Below are positions 1 to 10,120 of a stretch of DNA of 64,000 bases, in pieces; position 1 is the stretch's first letter, and every line of letters starts with the position of its first letter. The notes under the pieces are model-generated. The model had not been told where the DNA came from and made no database searches. It was given only the letters and a program-made list of their open reading frames with translations. Origin of the DNA: Lunularia cruciata (Eukaryota; Streptophyta; Marchantiopsida; Lunulariales; Lunulariaceae); the NCBI GenBank assembly GCA_948567375.1, contig OX419756.1, forward strand, positions 57,426,333 to 57,490,332, given 5' to 3'. The translations under genes were made by a program, and so were the position numbers.

Positions 1-1498
1 GGATGTGAGCAAAGTGCGAGTATTCCTTGGGTTGGCAAACTTCTATCGCCCTTATGTTAGAGGATTTAGTGCCATTGCCAAGGCCTTGACGAAGCTGACC
101 AAGCTTACACAGGAGTGGTATTGGGGAGATGAGCAAGAGAGAGCTTTTGTAGAGCTCAAGGAGAGATTGACATCTGCTCCTATTTTGAGGAGACCAATCA
201 GGGGATGACCATTTCAGGTTCATACTGATTGGAGTATGTTGGGGCTTGGAGCGGTGCTCACCCAGTAAGAACTCCTTCTCCTCATCATAGCATAGGCCAC
301 CCATAGGCAACTAGCCTATGCTAGTTGCTCCAACAATTCAGCGGAGGCAAAGTATAGTTCATATGAGGGAAAGTGCTTGGCAGCAGTTTAGGCAGTAGCA
401 CATTTTCGATGTTACCTATTTGGTAACCCCTTCACTCTCATCACTGATCATCAGCCATTGAAGTGGTTGATGGAGTCCAACAAGCTTTTAGGGAAGCTTG
501 CACGATGGGCTCTGATTTTATAGGAGTATGATTTCACGGTTGTTCACAGACCTGGAGTGGTGAACCGTGATGCAGATGGGTTTAGTAGAAACCCATGTCC
601 CAGCCAGTAGGATCAGACCGGAGGACGTTGGCATGGTGAGACAGATGAAAAGATGGTGCCAGGTTGGCATGCATCGGCCTTTCTGTGTATATTTGCAGAG
701 GCTTTGGTGGTATCTCTCTTAGTGCATACAAGAGGAGTTATTGAGGTCACAGATCCAAAGAGTGAAGATATTGGTACAATTCAGCAAGACATTCATGATG
801 ATGCCTTAGTGATGGACTATCTTTGCACTGGTGTTGTGGGTGGCACATTTGGGGCCAAGGAGAGAGACCGTGTTCTTCAGCGAGCTAGACGGTTCAGATT
901 GGATGGTAGACACCTTTTGCATGTATGAGAGGATGGTAGAGTGCGAGTAGTACCACTTCCATCTTAGAGACCACAATTGGTCCGTCATGCTCATGAGGAG
1001 CTAGGACATTTTGGAGTAAAGCATATGTATAGCTTACTCTAGAGTCATTATTGGTGGCGCGGTACGCAGATTGAGGTACAGCAGTTTGTTGCCAGATGTG
1101 TGGTTTGTGACCAAGTTAGAGCATCATTCAATGCTCCTACGCCACAGTTACACCCATTACCTATCATGGGATTGGGTTACAGTTGGAGTTTGGACTTCAC
1201 CGGACCTTTACCGCTGACTGTGAGACATCAACGGTATGTGTTGGTGATGGTGGAGCACTTCTCCAAGTGGATTGAGTTGGTGGCACTTCCTGACAAGTCT
1301 AGTGAAGGGACAACTTACTTGTTCCTGGATCGAGTTCTTAGTCATTTTGGGGCACCAGCTGAGGTTTTGACTGATCAAGGTACAAAGTTCTTGGAAGAGT
1401 TTCAGGTCTTGTGTGACAAGGCTTTGATTGATCATCGTACTACATCCTGAGATCACCCTAAGGCAGATGGCTTAGCAGAGAGAGTGGTTCAGACGGTG
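1..1498 (+). mobile_element. Ty3/gypsy pol fossil, 5' piece (RT end, RNase H, integrase N-half)
   Basis: This is a broken Ty3/gypsy polyprotein on the plus strand that enters from outside the window. In order one sees the end of the reverse transcriptase / RNase H junction (FLGLANFYRPYV, then LTSAPIL) near 15-200, RNase H motifs (LITDHQPLKWLM near 435-475), the integrase zinc-binding region with HAHEELGH and CVVCD near 985-1115, and the integrase core (SLDFTGPLPL, LTDQGTKF) near 1180-1450. Roughly ten breaks are visible, so it is dead. At 1498 the coding similarity stops inside the integrase and resumes at 3871, because another element is inserted there. The family is clear from the order RT-RNase H-IN; the exact lineage is not. 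Confidence 0.9.
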
Positions 1499-2111
1499 TC
1501 AGGGAATTTGTTTGGCCTCAAGAGTGCTCCAGGCACCTGGCTGCTTGTGCTTAGTTTGTCCTCGGCTTCCCCAGAACTGGCTAGCTCACGCGGTTTTAGC
1601 TATGGTTTTGGGCCCTGACGGTTCCTAGGAGAGGCAAGAATTTTATTTTTACAAACAACAACTAGTATTCTATTTAGCTCAACCAGGCCAGTCCACTGAG
1701 TCAAACCTTTCATATAGACGGACTAAGAGCTCCTAAAATGGAGCTTCCACGATGCTAGTCACAGGCCAAACACACCATCATCTCAACTCTACTAGACCTG
1801 CAAAATTTTCTTTCCTGTCCAACCTTCTCTCTCTTGTAAGATCATTCATTCTCTTGCAAAGAAACCTATTTTTTGCCCTGCACTCTCAAGGCCTTGTTTT
1901 CTTGCAAAAATTTTCTCTCCTCTACCCTGCACTCCTTCAAGGCATACTCCCTGCCATTTGTTCATCTGGCCACTGTCATGCTCAATAGCACTTTCAAAAG
2001 TTTCTCTCTCCTTCTGTGACAGACCAAGGCAAGGCAACCTTTGAAATCTCTCTTCAATAGTTCACTCCTGTCCAGACCAAGCCTTGGAGACTCTTGCTCC
2101 TTCACTCTGAA

Positions 2112-2206
2112 CAGTCTCTCATTCACTTTGTCCAATCTCTCATTTGCTCTGTCCAGTCTCTCATTTACTCTGCCCAATCTCTCATTCACTCTGCCCAATC
2201 TCCCCT
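2112..2206. repeat. 21-bp tandem repeat, about 4.5 copies
   Basis: The unit reads approximately CAGTCTCTCATTCACTCTGC, repeated head to tail with substitutions at a few positions. It lies in the insertion that splits the first gypsy element, about 400 bp upstream of the larger 80-bp array. It contains no gene. Confidence 0.8.
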
Positions 2207-2620
2207 TCATAAGAATTCCTCACTATTACATTTTCAACAGCACATCCTCTACATTCAAAATTCATTCCACGTCCACTTCTTCACAACAAACATTCTTCAT
2301 TCAAGATTTGCTCTCCTATCAACATTCTCACAATAAACATCCTTCCACATTCAAAATTATTCCCTGTCCAGCCAGAGGAACCCTAACATGAATCTACCAT
2401 GTCACTGGCTACTGCTCAGGGAATCCAACCTTCAAAATCTCTCCTATCTTGTGCAAGGCAAAGTCAGACTCTCGATTTTCTTCTCCTACTCCCGCCTTAG
2501 TTTAGTCCTTCTTGCAGATTGCAACTCCTTCTCTTCTCCATTGTTCCAAATCAATGACCAAGCAAAACTCAAAAATATCCTGCTCCTTTGAATTTCTTTC
2601 TACTCTTGTCACAGCCCTAA

Positions 2621-3424
2621 GGCATTTCAAAAATCCTTCAGCCTTCAAGACTCCCACTCAAATTTCAAAAAATTCATCCCTTGGTCCAAGCACAGCCCTC
2701 AGGCATCTTGAAAATCCTTCAGCCTTCAAGACTGCCATTCAAATTTCGACAATTCCTTCCCCTGATCTTGTTTCAAACCTCAAGCATCTCGAAAATCATT
2801 CAGCCCTGCAAGAGTCCCTCTCAACTTTCAAAAATTCATCTCTTGATCCAAGCACAGCCCTAAGGCATCTCAAAAATCCTTCAACCCTGCAAGAGTCCCT
2901 CTCAACTTTCAAAAATTCATCTCCTGATCCAAGCACTGCCCTAAGGCATCTCAAAAATCCTTCAGCCTTCAAGACTCCCACTCAATTTCAAAAATTCCTT
3001 CCCCTAGTCTTGTTTCAGACCTCAAGCATCTCAAAAATCCTTCAGCCCTCAAGAGTCCCTCTCAACTTTCAAAAATTCATCTCCTGATCCAAGCACAGGC
3101 CTAAAGCATCTCAAAAATCCTTCAGCCTTCAAGAGTCCCTCTCAACTTTTGAAAATACATCTCCTGATCCAAGCACAGCCCTAAGGCATCTCAAAAATCC
3201 TTCCCCTGCAAGAGTCCCCTTCAACTTTTGAAAATTCCTTCCCTTGGTCTTGTCTCAGACCTCTGGCATCTCAAAAATCCTTCAGCCCTTCAAGAGTCCC
3301 TCTCAACTTTCGAAAATTCAACTCCTGGCCCTGGCACATCCCTAAGGCATCTTGAAAATCTTTCAGCCGTCAAGACTCTCACTCAAATTTTGAAAATACC
3401 TTCCCCTGGTCCTGTCTCAGACAA
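2621..3424. repeat. 80/81-bp minisatellite, ten copies, with two alternating unit types
   Basis: Copies begin with RGCATCTCAAAAATCCTTCA at 2621, 2702, 2783, 2864, 2945, 3025, 3105, 3185, 3265 and 3346. Spacing is 81 bp for the first copies and mostly 80 bp after. The second half of each unit comes in two forms: type A ends like CTGATCCAAGCACAGCCCT, type B like CCTGGTCTTGTCTCAGACCT. In order the copies run A B A A B A A B A B, which suggests a ~240-bp A-A-B higher-order unit that has amplified. Because 81 is a multiple of three, a 191-codon open frame and antisense frames arise here; I read these as by-products, not genes. Confidence 0.9.
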
Positions 3425-3870
3425 AAGCCCTTTTTTCTGAGAATTCTCTCCTTCCGAGCTGAGTTCCTTCACTGTCCTCTCTTTTTCCTTGTTGTTTTCC
3501 CCCCAAACCTTTCATTGTCACAACTCCTCTAAAGCCTCCCAAGTATTTCCAACTCAAAGACTCCTTTTTGCTCCTCCTCTAAGGCAAATACTCTTTCATT
3601 CCAATAACATAAAACAGAACCTGAGCTAGTGTAACCCAACATTATTTCTTGGCTCAAGCCACATTAAAAGACTCCTTGAGCTAATAACACCATAACTTTT
3701 TCTGACTTCACAATGATATGGGAAATATCTCCCGCAGCAAGGTAGCATAAAACTACAGCTGAGACATATTGACATAAATCCATGTTCCTTACAACAACTA
3801 GAAGAGAAAAAGAAAATTTATCACACCAAAAGCCTCAAAGGTACATGTGGGCTATTTTCCCAATGACATT
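3425..3870. other. Right part of the insertion, no gene
   Basis: Between the minisatellite and the junction at 3870 the sequence is unique, pyrimidine-rich near 3440-3600 and then mixed. I see no coding similarity and no clear regulatory site. The last bases run into ATGACA, close to the CA end expected of an LTR. Confidence 0.5.
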
Positions 3871-4860
3871 GGTGAAGAGAGGATTGCAAAAGTATGGTTT
3901 GCAGAGAGGCCACTTGGGAGATTGGGATCTCCAATTACCTTGGTTGGCCATGGGCTATCGGTTCAGCCGGCAAGCCTCCTTAGCATCCTTCTCTCCATAC
4001 TTTCTACTCTAAGGACCTAAAGCCATTTGTTGAGATGCTACTGTAGTTTTGGACTTGGATGACCCCAATGTATGGATGAGCGCATGTTCTCAACAAGCAA
4101 AGATCTTTCAGAGAGTGATGCCGATGGCCTTTGAGAACTTGGCGATTGCTCAACATAGAGATACTTTACGCTATGCTACCATTTGAGGAGGAGGTTATAG
4201 ACCCTCAATCCGTCAATTTCATCCAGGCGACTATGTATATCTACAGCAGACAACACCAATGACACTTTGATGTTTCTAAAGGCCGCACCATCTTGAGAGT
4301 GCACGAGGTTTTGCCATCTAGAGTACTTGTGTTAGAAGGACATGATGGTGTTGTTTGGAAGGATCATGTGTGCAATTGTGCACCATGCCACCTCCCAAAC
4401 ATTGATGGTACTATGGACCCAAGCTTGGCACTTGTACATGCAGGCTTGAGGTGTATATTATGTGGCTCTTCTGGTGGAGCTGCTACTATGTTAGTGTGTG
4501 ATAGCTGTTTGAGAGGATGGCATATGGCATGTATGACTCCTCCTCTCATGGTGGTTCCTCAGAGACAGTGGTTATGTCCTAGATGTACTTGACCTATAGC
4601 TAGTTCATTCTTTATATGGTATAGATTACAGACAGACAACTAATGATGGGGCTCCATAGCACCCGGCCTCCTGATCTTTGCCCATTAGAGGGTATAACAT
4701 ATACTTAGAGTAGATGGCTATCTAGAGTTAGAGGGACCTAACCACCAGCTAGGGGACGATTGTGGCACTTTAGAGTCTATGTATGACTTATGTGTGAGTT
4801 GTGCTTCTATAGTGTATGATGTTGACAACGATGTATGTTGTGTAACAATGTATATACGCA
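3871..4860 (+). mobile_element. Ty3/gypsy fossil, 3' piece (integrase C-half and PHD finger)
   Basis: Integrase similarity resumes here with motifs such as WDLQLPWLAMGYRFSRQAS (near 3920-3975) and AQHRDTLRYAT (near 4150-4180), then LRVHEVLPSRVLVLEG and CAPCHLPN. The 3' coding end, 4293-4592, is an open stretch whose last 50 residues form a PHD finger: CILC, CDSC, WHMAC and CPRC give the Cys4-His-Cys3 zinc pattern. About 270 bp of noncoding tail follow. No LTR of this element is seen because a second gypsy element starts at about 4860. The element is broken in several places. Confidence 0.85.
4293..4592 (+). pseudogene. Open 3' coding end of the gypsy fossil: PHD finger domain
   Basis: This stretch of about 99 codons begins inside the integrase C-terminal region (VLPSRVLVLEG) and ends in a PHD zinc finger (about residues 53-99: CILC, 15-residue loop, CDSC, GWHMAC, CPRC). 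PHD fingers read histone H3 tails in host chromatin proteins. At the end of a retroelement integrase the likely role was to choose an integration site or tether to chromatin, similar in purpose to the chromodomain of other gypsy lineages; that role is inferred. It is part of a dead element and not a host gene. Confidence 0.75.
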
Positions 4861-7242
4861 CAACAACAAGCACAAAGAAATATTCTAGAAGCTGAAACAT
4901 ATGGTGTCTTCAAGACCAATTCTTCAACCATATGATCCTTAACTACCATTTGTGGTTGATTTTGATATTTCTAACTTTGCAATTGGAGCCATGTTGCAAT
5001 AGGAATTCAGAAATGGATTGCATCCCATTGCCATTATGTCTTGCATACTAAATACAACAAAAAGGAATTACTCTACTTAGGATTGGGAACAACTAGCAAT
5101 GGTATATACCACCAAGGTCTGGAGGCATTACTTGGGAAAAGAAGTGGTCATGTGAACTGATCACAAGCTCTTGTTGCAACGTTACATTTGGAACACATGA
5201 AGAGTCAATATCATTGATGGGAGGAACAACTACAATTATTTGATATCAAACTTGAGTACAAACCCAATTGGTTCCATGTCATCCTTGATGCCCTATCACA
5301 AAAACCAAATTTGAAGTCTCTTCCTCATCATGATGGCAATTACGACGGTATCCATTGACTCCAAAGTCCAAATTGAGTTTCAAACAACTCTACTGCAAGA
5401 TCCTTTATTTCAAATGGTACAAGGTCATCTTGCAGTATATGATAAAGAGTAAAATACCTTCTCCTACAAGGAAGGCCTTCTATTCCATAAGGACCGGATC
5501 TATGTTCCAGCCAAAGGTGATCTCCGACTTGTGTGCCTTCAAGAAACCCATGATTTACCAATTACTGGTCACATGGGTGTAGACTAGATCTTGAGTACCC
5601 TCCAATGCATATGGTGGTGGCCCAACATGGCACAAGATGTTCAAGAGTTTGTTTGATCATGTGAGAGTTGCAAACACAACAAGACCAGTAACCAGAAACC
5701 GAGTGGACTCCTTCAACCACTCCCCATTCCATCTACTCATTGGGAACATATGAGCTTAGATCTCATCACATCCTTGCCCAAGACAAAGCAAGGTCACACA
5801 ACCATTGTGGATAAGTTTAGTAAAAAAATCTATTTGGCACCAACCGTTGATATTGTGGATGCTCTAACCTTGGCATAGATCTACTTTGACAATGTATTCA
5901 AGCATCATGAGATGCCGTGTATACTCATCTCCAACCATGATCCTTGCTTCATTGGAAAGTTTTGGCAAGCATTCTACTAGATACTTGGCACCAAACTTGC
6001 TTTGTCCATGGACTATCATCTTCAAACTGATGGGAAAATTGAATGTGAAAATTGCACCTTGGAGGATATGCTTTGTGCATTGGTCAATGTCATCATACCA
6101 ATTGGGATGAATGTCTTGCAATTACGGAGTTTTCATACAATAATTCCCAACAATCATGCACCAAATTCTCTCCTTTCTTCCTCAATTTTGGCCAAGATCC
6201 ACTTGTTCCAGATTCCATTTTTTCTACTCTTCCATCTCATGTCTCTCATAAGTCAACCTTCTTGACCACCATATCCCAATCCTTCCAACAAGCCAAATCT
6301 CATCTCCTTGGTGCCCAAATCATGAGAACAATATGCAGACAACCATCATTGTGATCTCACCTTTCAAGTTGGTGATAAAGTCATGCTCTCTAGTCTAGTA
6401 ACCTACCCCTCCCACTTGATACCCAAGTCCATAAACTTGCTCTTAATTGGATAGGACCCTTTGAGGTCACACAACTCATTTCTCTTGTTGCTTATTGACT
6501 TGCCTTGCCTTGCCTTGTCATATGTGCATCCACCTTGTCTTTCATATTTCTAAGTTGAAACCTTTGTCCCTAATCCATCTTCTTTTTCCTCTCATGTCCA
6601 TCCCTATCAATGATCATGAGGAATATGAAGTTGATTGTATTCTTGCACGTCGTCACATTCAACAAGGCCGCCAACAACATACGGAGTACAAGGTCCTTTG
6701 GAAAGGATATCCCCTTCATGATGCCATATGGGAACCTCTTTCTCAACTCCAGAATGCACAAACGGCCATCCAAGAGTTTGAAGCTTCAATCGTGATGAAG
6801 ACATCACCAACTAGCAGTGGGGGAATATGTAACAATATGGAGTTTAGTAATGAAGTTAGTTAGGGCTAACAAAGTAATGAATATGCCAAATTAGCCTTGA
6901 ATATTCTAGAAGTATCTAGGAAGCTTCTTGGGAAGCTTCCCAAATAGCTTAGCTTCCACCCCAAGTAAGTAGCTTCTAAAAAGAAACTTTTAGAAGCTTC
7001 TAACTAGCTTAGCTTGCAAGCTAAATAGGCGGCTTCTAGAAGGAAACTTCTTGGTTAACTTGGCTTGCACTCCAAGAAAGTGGCTCAAGGAAGCTTCTTG
7101 AGAAGTTTCTCAAGAGCCTTGTATGTTTTCTATAAATACTAGAACCAAAGCTCATACGAGGCATTCGGAGTTTACCCACATTCAAGTATCTTTATGTGAT
7201 CTTCCATTCTCTTATTTCTCTCCTCTGTCTTGGTCTTTTACA
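4860..7242 (+). mobile_element. Ty3/gypsy chromovirus fossil, 5'-truncated, with 3' LTR
   Basis: This second gypsy element starts abruptly near 4860 within the RT/RNase H connection. RNase H-like sequence follows (LQPYDP...VVDFDISNFAIGAMLQ near 4920-5000), then the integrase zinc region and core (about 5500-6250). A chromodomain lies at about 6610-6790 (VDCILARRHIQQGRQQ, EYKVLWKGYP, WEPLSQL), followed by a purine tract (AGTGGGGGAA, 6816-6825) and the 3' LTR. It belongs to the same family as the two gypsy elements at 58430-64000, as judged by matching coding regions and LTRs. Many breaks are present, well over ten; it looks old. Confidence 0.88.
6828..7242 (+). repeat. 3' LTR of the chromovirus fossil (415 bp)
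   Basis: It starts TGTAACAATATGG directly after the purine tract and ends TCTTTTACA, the usual TG...CA form. It aligns along its length with the LTRs at 58430-58873 (+), 60355-60779 (-) and 61101-61526 (-). It has a TATA box (TATAAATA, 7131-7138) and many palindromic GAAGCTTC motifs upstream of it, partly decayed here. Confidence 0.88.
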
Positions 7243-9930
7243 ACTTGTGCTACTCTACTAAACTTTCTTGCTTGACCCAATGTCCTATATTATCACAATC
7301 GAGTGGACTCTATGGAGTCCTATGGTAGAACATGTCTCCTAAGATGTGTAGCCCTAACAGACTCCTCTTGTAGGGCAGCCCAATCCCTTGCTTGAAATTG
7401 ATGAAATCTAGCAACCACCTCTCTATGCCTTGCACGTCCTCCTCTTGCATAACAAAGACACCATCAAGGGAGTAGGAGGAATAAGAACCATGGTAATTTG
7501 TCAAAGGGATCAGGTGCCAAAAAATCAAGTGGTAGGCAAAAAGCTTGTCTAGCCTCATTATAGAGTGTATGAGGTAGCCTATGCAATAGACATGCAACAG
7601 ACATGGACATGGAAAACTAGTCTCAAATAACCCAAAAAATACAACACGCTTGAGGTGCTAACCACTATCACGCCTTAATCAACATCCCTAGAATGGTCAA
7701 AAAAGAGATAGAAAAAGCATGCATAATCTCAAGTGTCATCGATGTCGATGTGGTCACGTGCCTCACATGAGCATCCTAAGTGGTTCAATCATAGTCCTTG
7801 TGCGTCCTTCCCACATGGATCTTTATCCCTTGAGAGGTTAAGCGTCAATGACACACCAAGTATGGTGTATCTTGAGCCATTCTGGACAGCCTCACATGGG
7901 GAAGTGTAGCCATGGCTAGCACAAGAATAATGATAGTATGACACAATGCTTCTCTATGTATCTCCCCATACCTACAAACCACAACCCTTCACATCCAACC
8001 TCACATGAGTAAACATTATCTCTCCAAACCTTTAAAATTATAAACTCTCGTAACTTCCAATTCTGATCTCAAAAATCTGCAAACTAAGTTGCCATGGAAC
8101 TAGAGCATGAATAGCAAGAGATAAGAATTGGAAATTCCCGACCTATCACTCTAAACTGTAAAAACTTAAAAGTCTTTGTAACTTTTCACTAGATTCTCCT
8201 TAGCCTTCAATCTAGATACCGATACAACCAAAATTGAAAGACAAATAGAATCTACTATTCACTCATGTGATATATGCTGGTGAGCTTTTCAAAAAGCAGA
8301 ATTCTCCTTTTTGTCACCTCTCCCTCTCTCTAGTCCTAAGCCATAAAGTATCTTTGTTTAAGCCATACAATATCTTTGTGAGATATTCTATTGATATTTA
8401 GAGAAATTGATTTTTTTCATAATGATTCTGTAATTGCTTGAATTGAAACTTTTACTTAAATGATTAAGAACATGATAAAAATTTTGAAATTTTTTACTCA
8501 TATTAATAAGAAATATGACAAACAATAGTTTGTCATATGTGTCTTCAATTTCATTATGTAGGGCGAATTATTGAGAATTTAGCCTTCCCTTACGTTTTCT
8601 CTAATCAAGTCGTGGTATTCTCGTAGACTACTTATCCATACCATGGTGCATTTTTCTCTAATAAATCCCCCTTTATCCTAGTAAAGTGCTTATCCATGCC
8701 ACATATGTACCAGTGAAAGCATCAATAAAAGATAAGGAAACCTGAAAACAATCCTTTCAACAGTGAAAGTCGTTCTAAGAACATTCTTCTTGGTATCACA
8801 TGCGGTCGCCTTCTTCTTCTACGAACGATCTTCTGCTTCTCTGAAATCTTATTATTTACTCCTATGGATTCATGAGTGCTTACGAATGTTCACTCTAGAT
8901 CAGGTGGTCGGTCACCCATACACCGCTATTGGCCAGTTGGCCAGTAGTGCTATTGATATAGATTCGTCATCATCTACGGTTTGCAGTAGGTCCCCTCTGC
9001 TTTGGTCACGGTTTTAAATATACAGGCGTATGAAAGAAGAGAGGACTTTCATTATTTAACTTATTAATTATTAATTTAATAAATATTACGAAAATCATCC
9101 ATAATGCTAATATATGGTAGAAAAATAAGCTGTAGAAAAGAAAAACCATGTATGAATGATCGATCCTTCAGACAATTCTTTGGATTTTGGATTTATGCTA
9201 AACCAAGCATAATAGAAGAGAAAACTAGCACTCTTTTAGAGTTGTGAAATGTATCCTCTAGTTTTGCCCTATATAATAATCCTAAATTAAATCAATATAA
9301 TTAGTTTCCTTGAGGCGAGACGCTCCGATGCTTTGCAAGCCAATACAACTTCTACTTGAAACATATGAAGTATCATGTTTATCGAGATATCTGAGGGGAA
9401 TGTAATGCTCCTACTTGTTCCTTGCTTGCAGCAGAAGAAGGTTATGATAACCTTCAAATATTAGATGACTCAAATTTAGAAACGGGAAGATATTATTTCT
9501 TAATATCACCGATTCGCATTACATTACTTGAGTGAGCAGCAAGATAGGGAATCTTTCGCGTTTTACTTAAAAATCGTTTGCAAATACGATTTGAAGCTAT
9601 AAAAGTTTGTCTTGAGAACACCACTATTCATATGAGAATAAAGAAACAAGTTTTTAAAGATAATTCCGGAATATAATTCAATCTATTACATGTGTAAATA
9701 TAAATATCAATCTTAGTGCAACAAGCATGATTATTTTATTACGAGTAGATTCATTGACCAATATACATTTAATTTCAGTTTTCGATTATAAACAAAAGTA
9801 ATGCTAGATAAATTCAGCCTAGTATTTTTCACACACTTTAAAATTTTTTTTTCGTAATTGTTTTATCTCACAATGTATGTATAATGGCAGTTTTTTTAAG
9901 GAAAGAATTCTTATAAATAAAAAAAAATAA
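7243..9930. other. Intergenic, no recognised gene apart from one exon-like remnant
   Basis: Apart from the remnant at 7310-7600, I see no coding similarity. 8000-9930 is increasingly A+T-rich with homopolymer runs. A 75-100 bp stretch near 8620-8710 repeats the idea 'cttatccata/atgcca' twice but too loosely to call a repeat. Confidence 0.5.
7310..7600 (-). pseudogene. Exon-like coding remnant, related to 32780-32905
   Basis: Read on the minus strand this gives an open stretch containing IERWLLDFINFKQGIGLPYK followed by GLHIL. A second, independently decayed copy at 32780-32905 (-) reads RWLLDFVNSKLGIQLPYK followed by GLYIL. Protein-level similarity between two diverged copies suggests a once-coding exon. 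In both copies the similarity starts next to an AG that would serve as a splice acceptor (TGCAAG here near 7446, ATTACAG near 32905). I do not recognise the family. It may be a piece of a host gene carried by a transposable element. Confidence 0.45.
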
Positions 9931-9952
9931 AATAAAAAACAGAAAATAAAAA

Positions 9953-10120
9953 AAAACGACCGCGTAGGAAAAACGGAAGACCCATCAAGCCGTACAAAGG
10001 GGAGACAAAAAATAAAAAAGGGAACATGGGGCTAAGCCCCAATAGAGTCAATAGTTCAATAGTTAGACTATTTATGAAACTTTCCTTGCTGTTACAATCT
10101 GCAACAGCCCTACCCAAAAC
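9953..10120 (+). repeat. Dispersed repeat, copy 1
   Basis: It shares CGACCGCGTAGGAAAAACG and then a run like ACATGGGGCTAAG with a minus-strand copy at 33381-33612 and, more distantly, with a plus-strand copy at 28544-28770. It is preceded by an A-rich run (9918-9952). No coding function is evident; it is probably a fragment of an unnamed transposable element. Confidence 0.6.

Larger units (their letters stand above)
1499..3870. mobile_element. 2.37-kb element inserted in the gypsy integrase, carrying a minisatellite
   Basis: Integrase similarity breaks after 1498 and resumes at 3871. The 4-bp string GGTG lies at both junctions (1495-1498 and 3871-3874), as expected for a target-site duplication. 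The ends are weakly inverted: TGTCAGGGAA at 1497 against TGTCATTGGGAA read backwards from 3868. No protein domain is recognisable inside. The interior is pyrimidine-rich on the plus strand and dominated by two tandem-repeat arrays (2112-2206 and 2621-3424). It could be a solo LTR or a non-autonomous LTR-type element, since the ends are close to TG...CA, but the class is not settled. Confidence 0.6.

Noticed and set aside
2512-3087. 191-codon open frame over the minisatellite
   Set aside because: It exists because the repeat period is 81 bp in that part; peptide repeats have no known domain and the frame is lost where the period becomes 80.
2621-3424. CRISPR-like regular repeat
   Set aside because: The 80-bp units are contiguous without unique spacers, and the context is eukaryotic.
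8763-9017. Peptide GHPYTAIGQLAS resembles a stretch of mitochondrial cytochrome b
   Set aside because: The resemblance covers under 20 residues, with none of the flanking membrane helices; likely chance.
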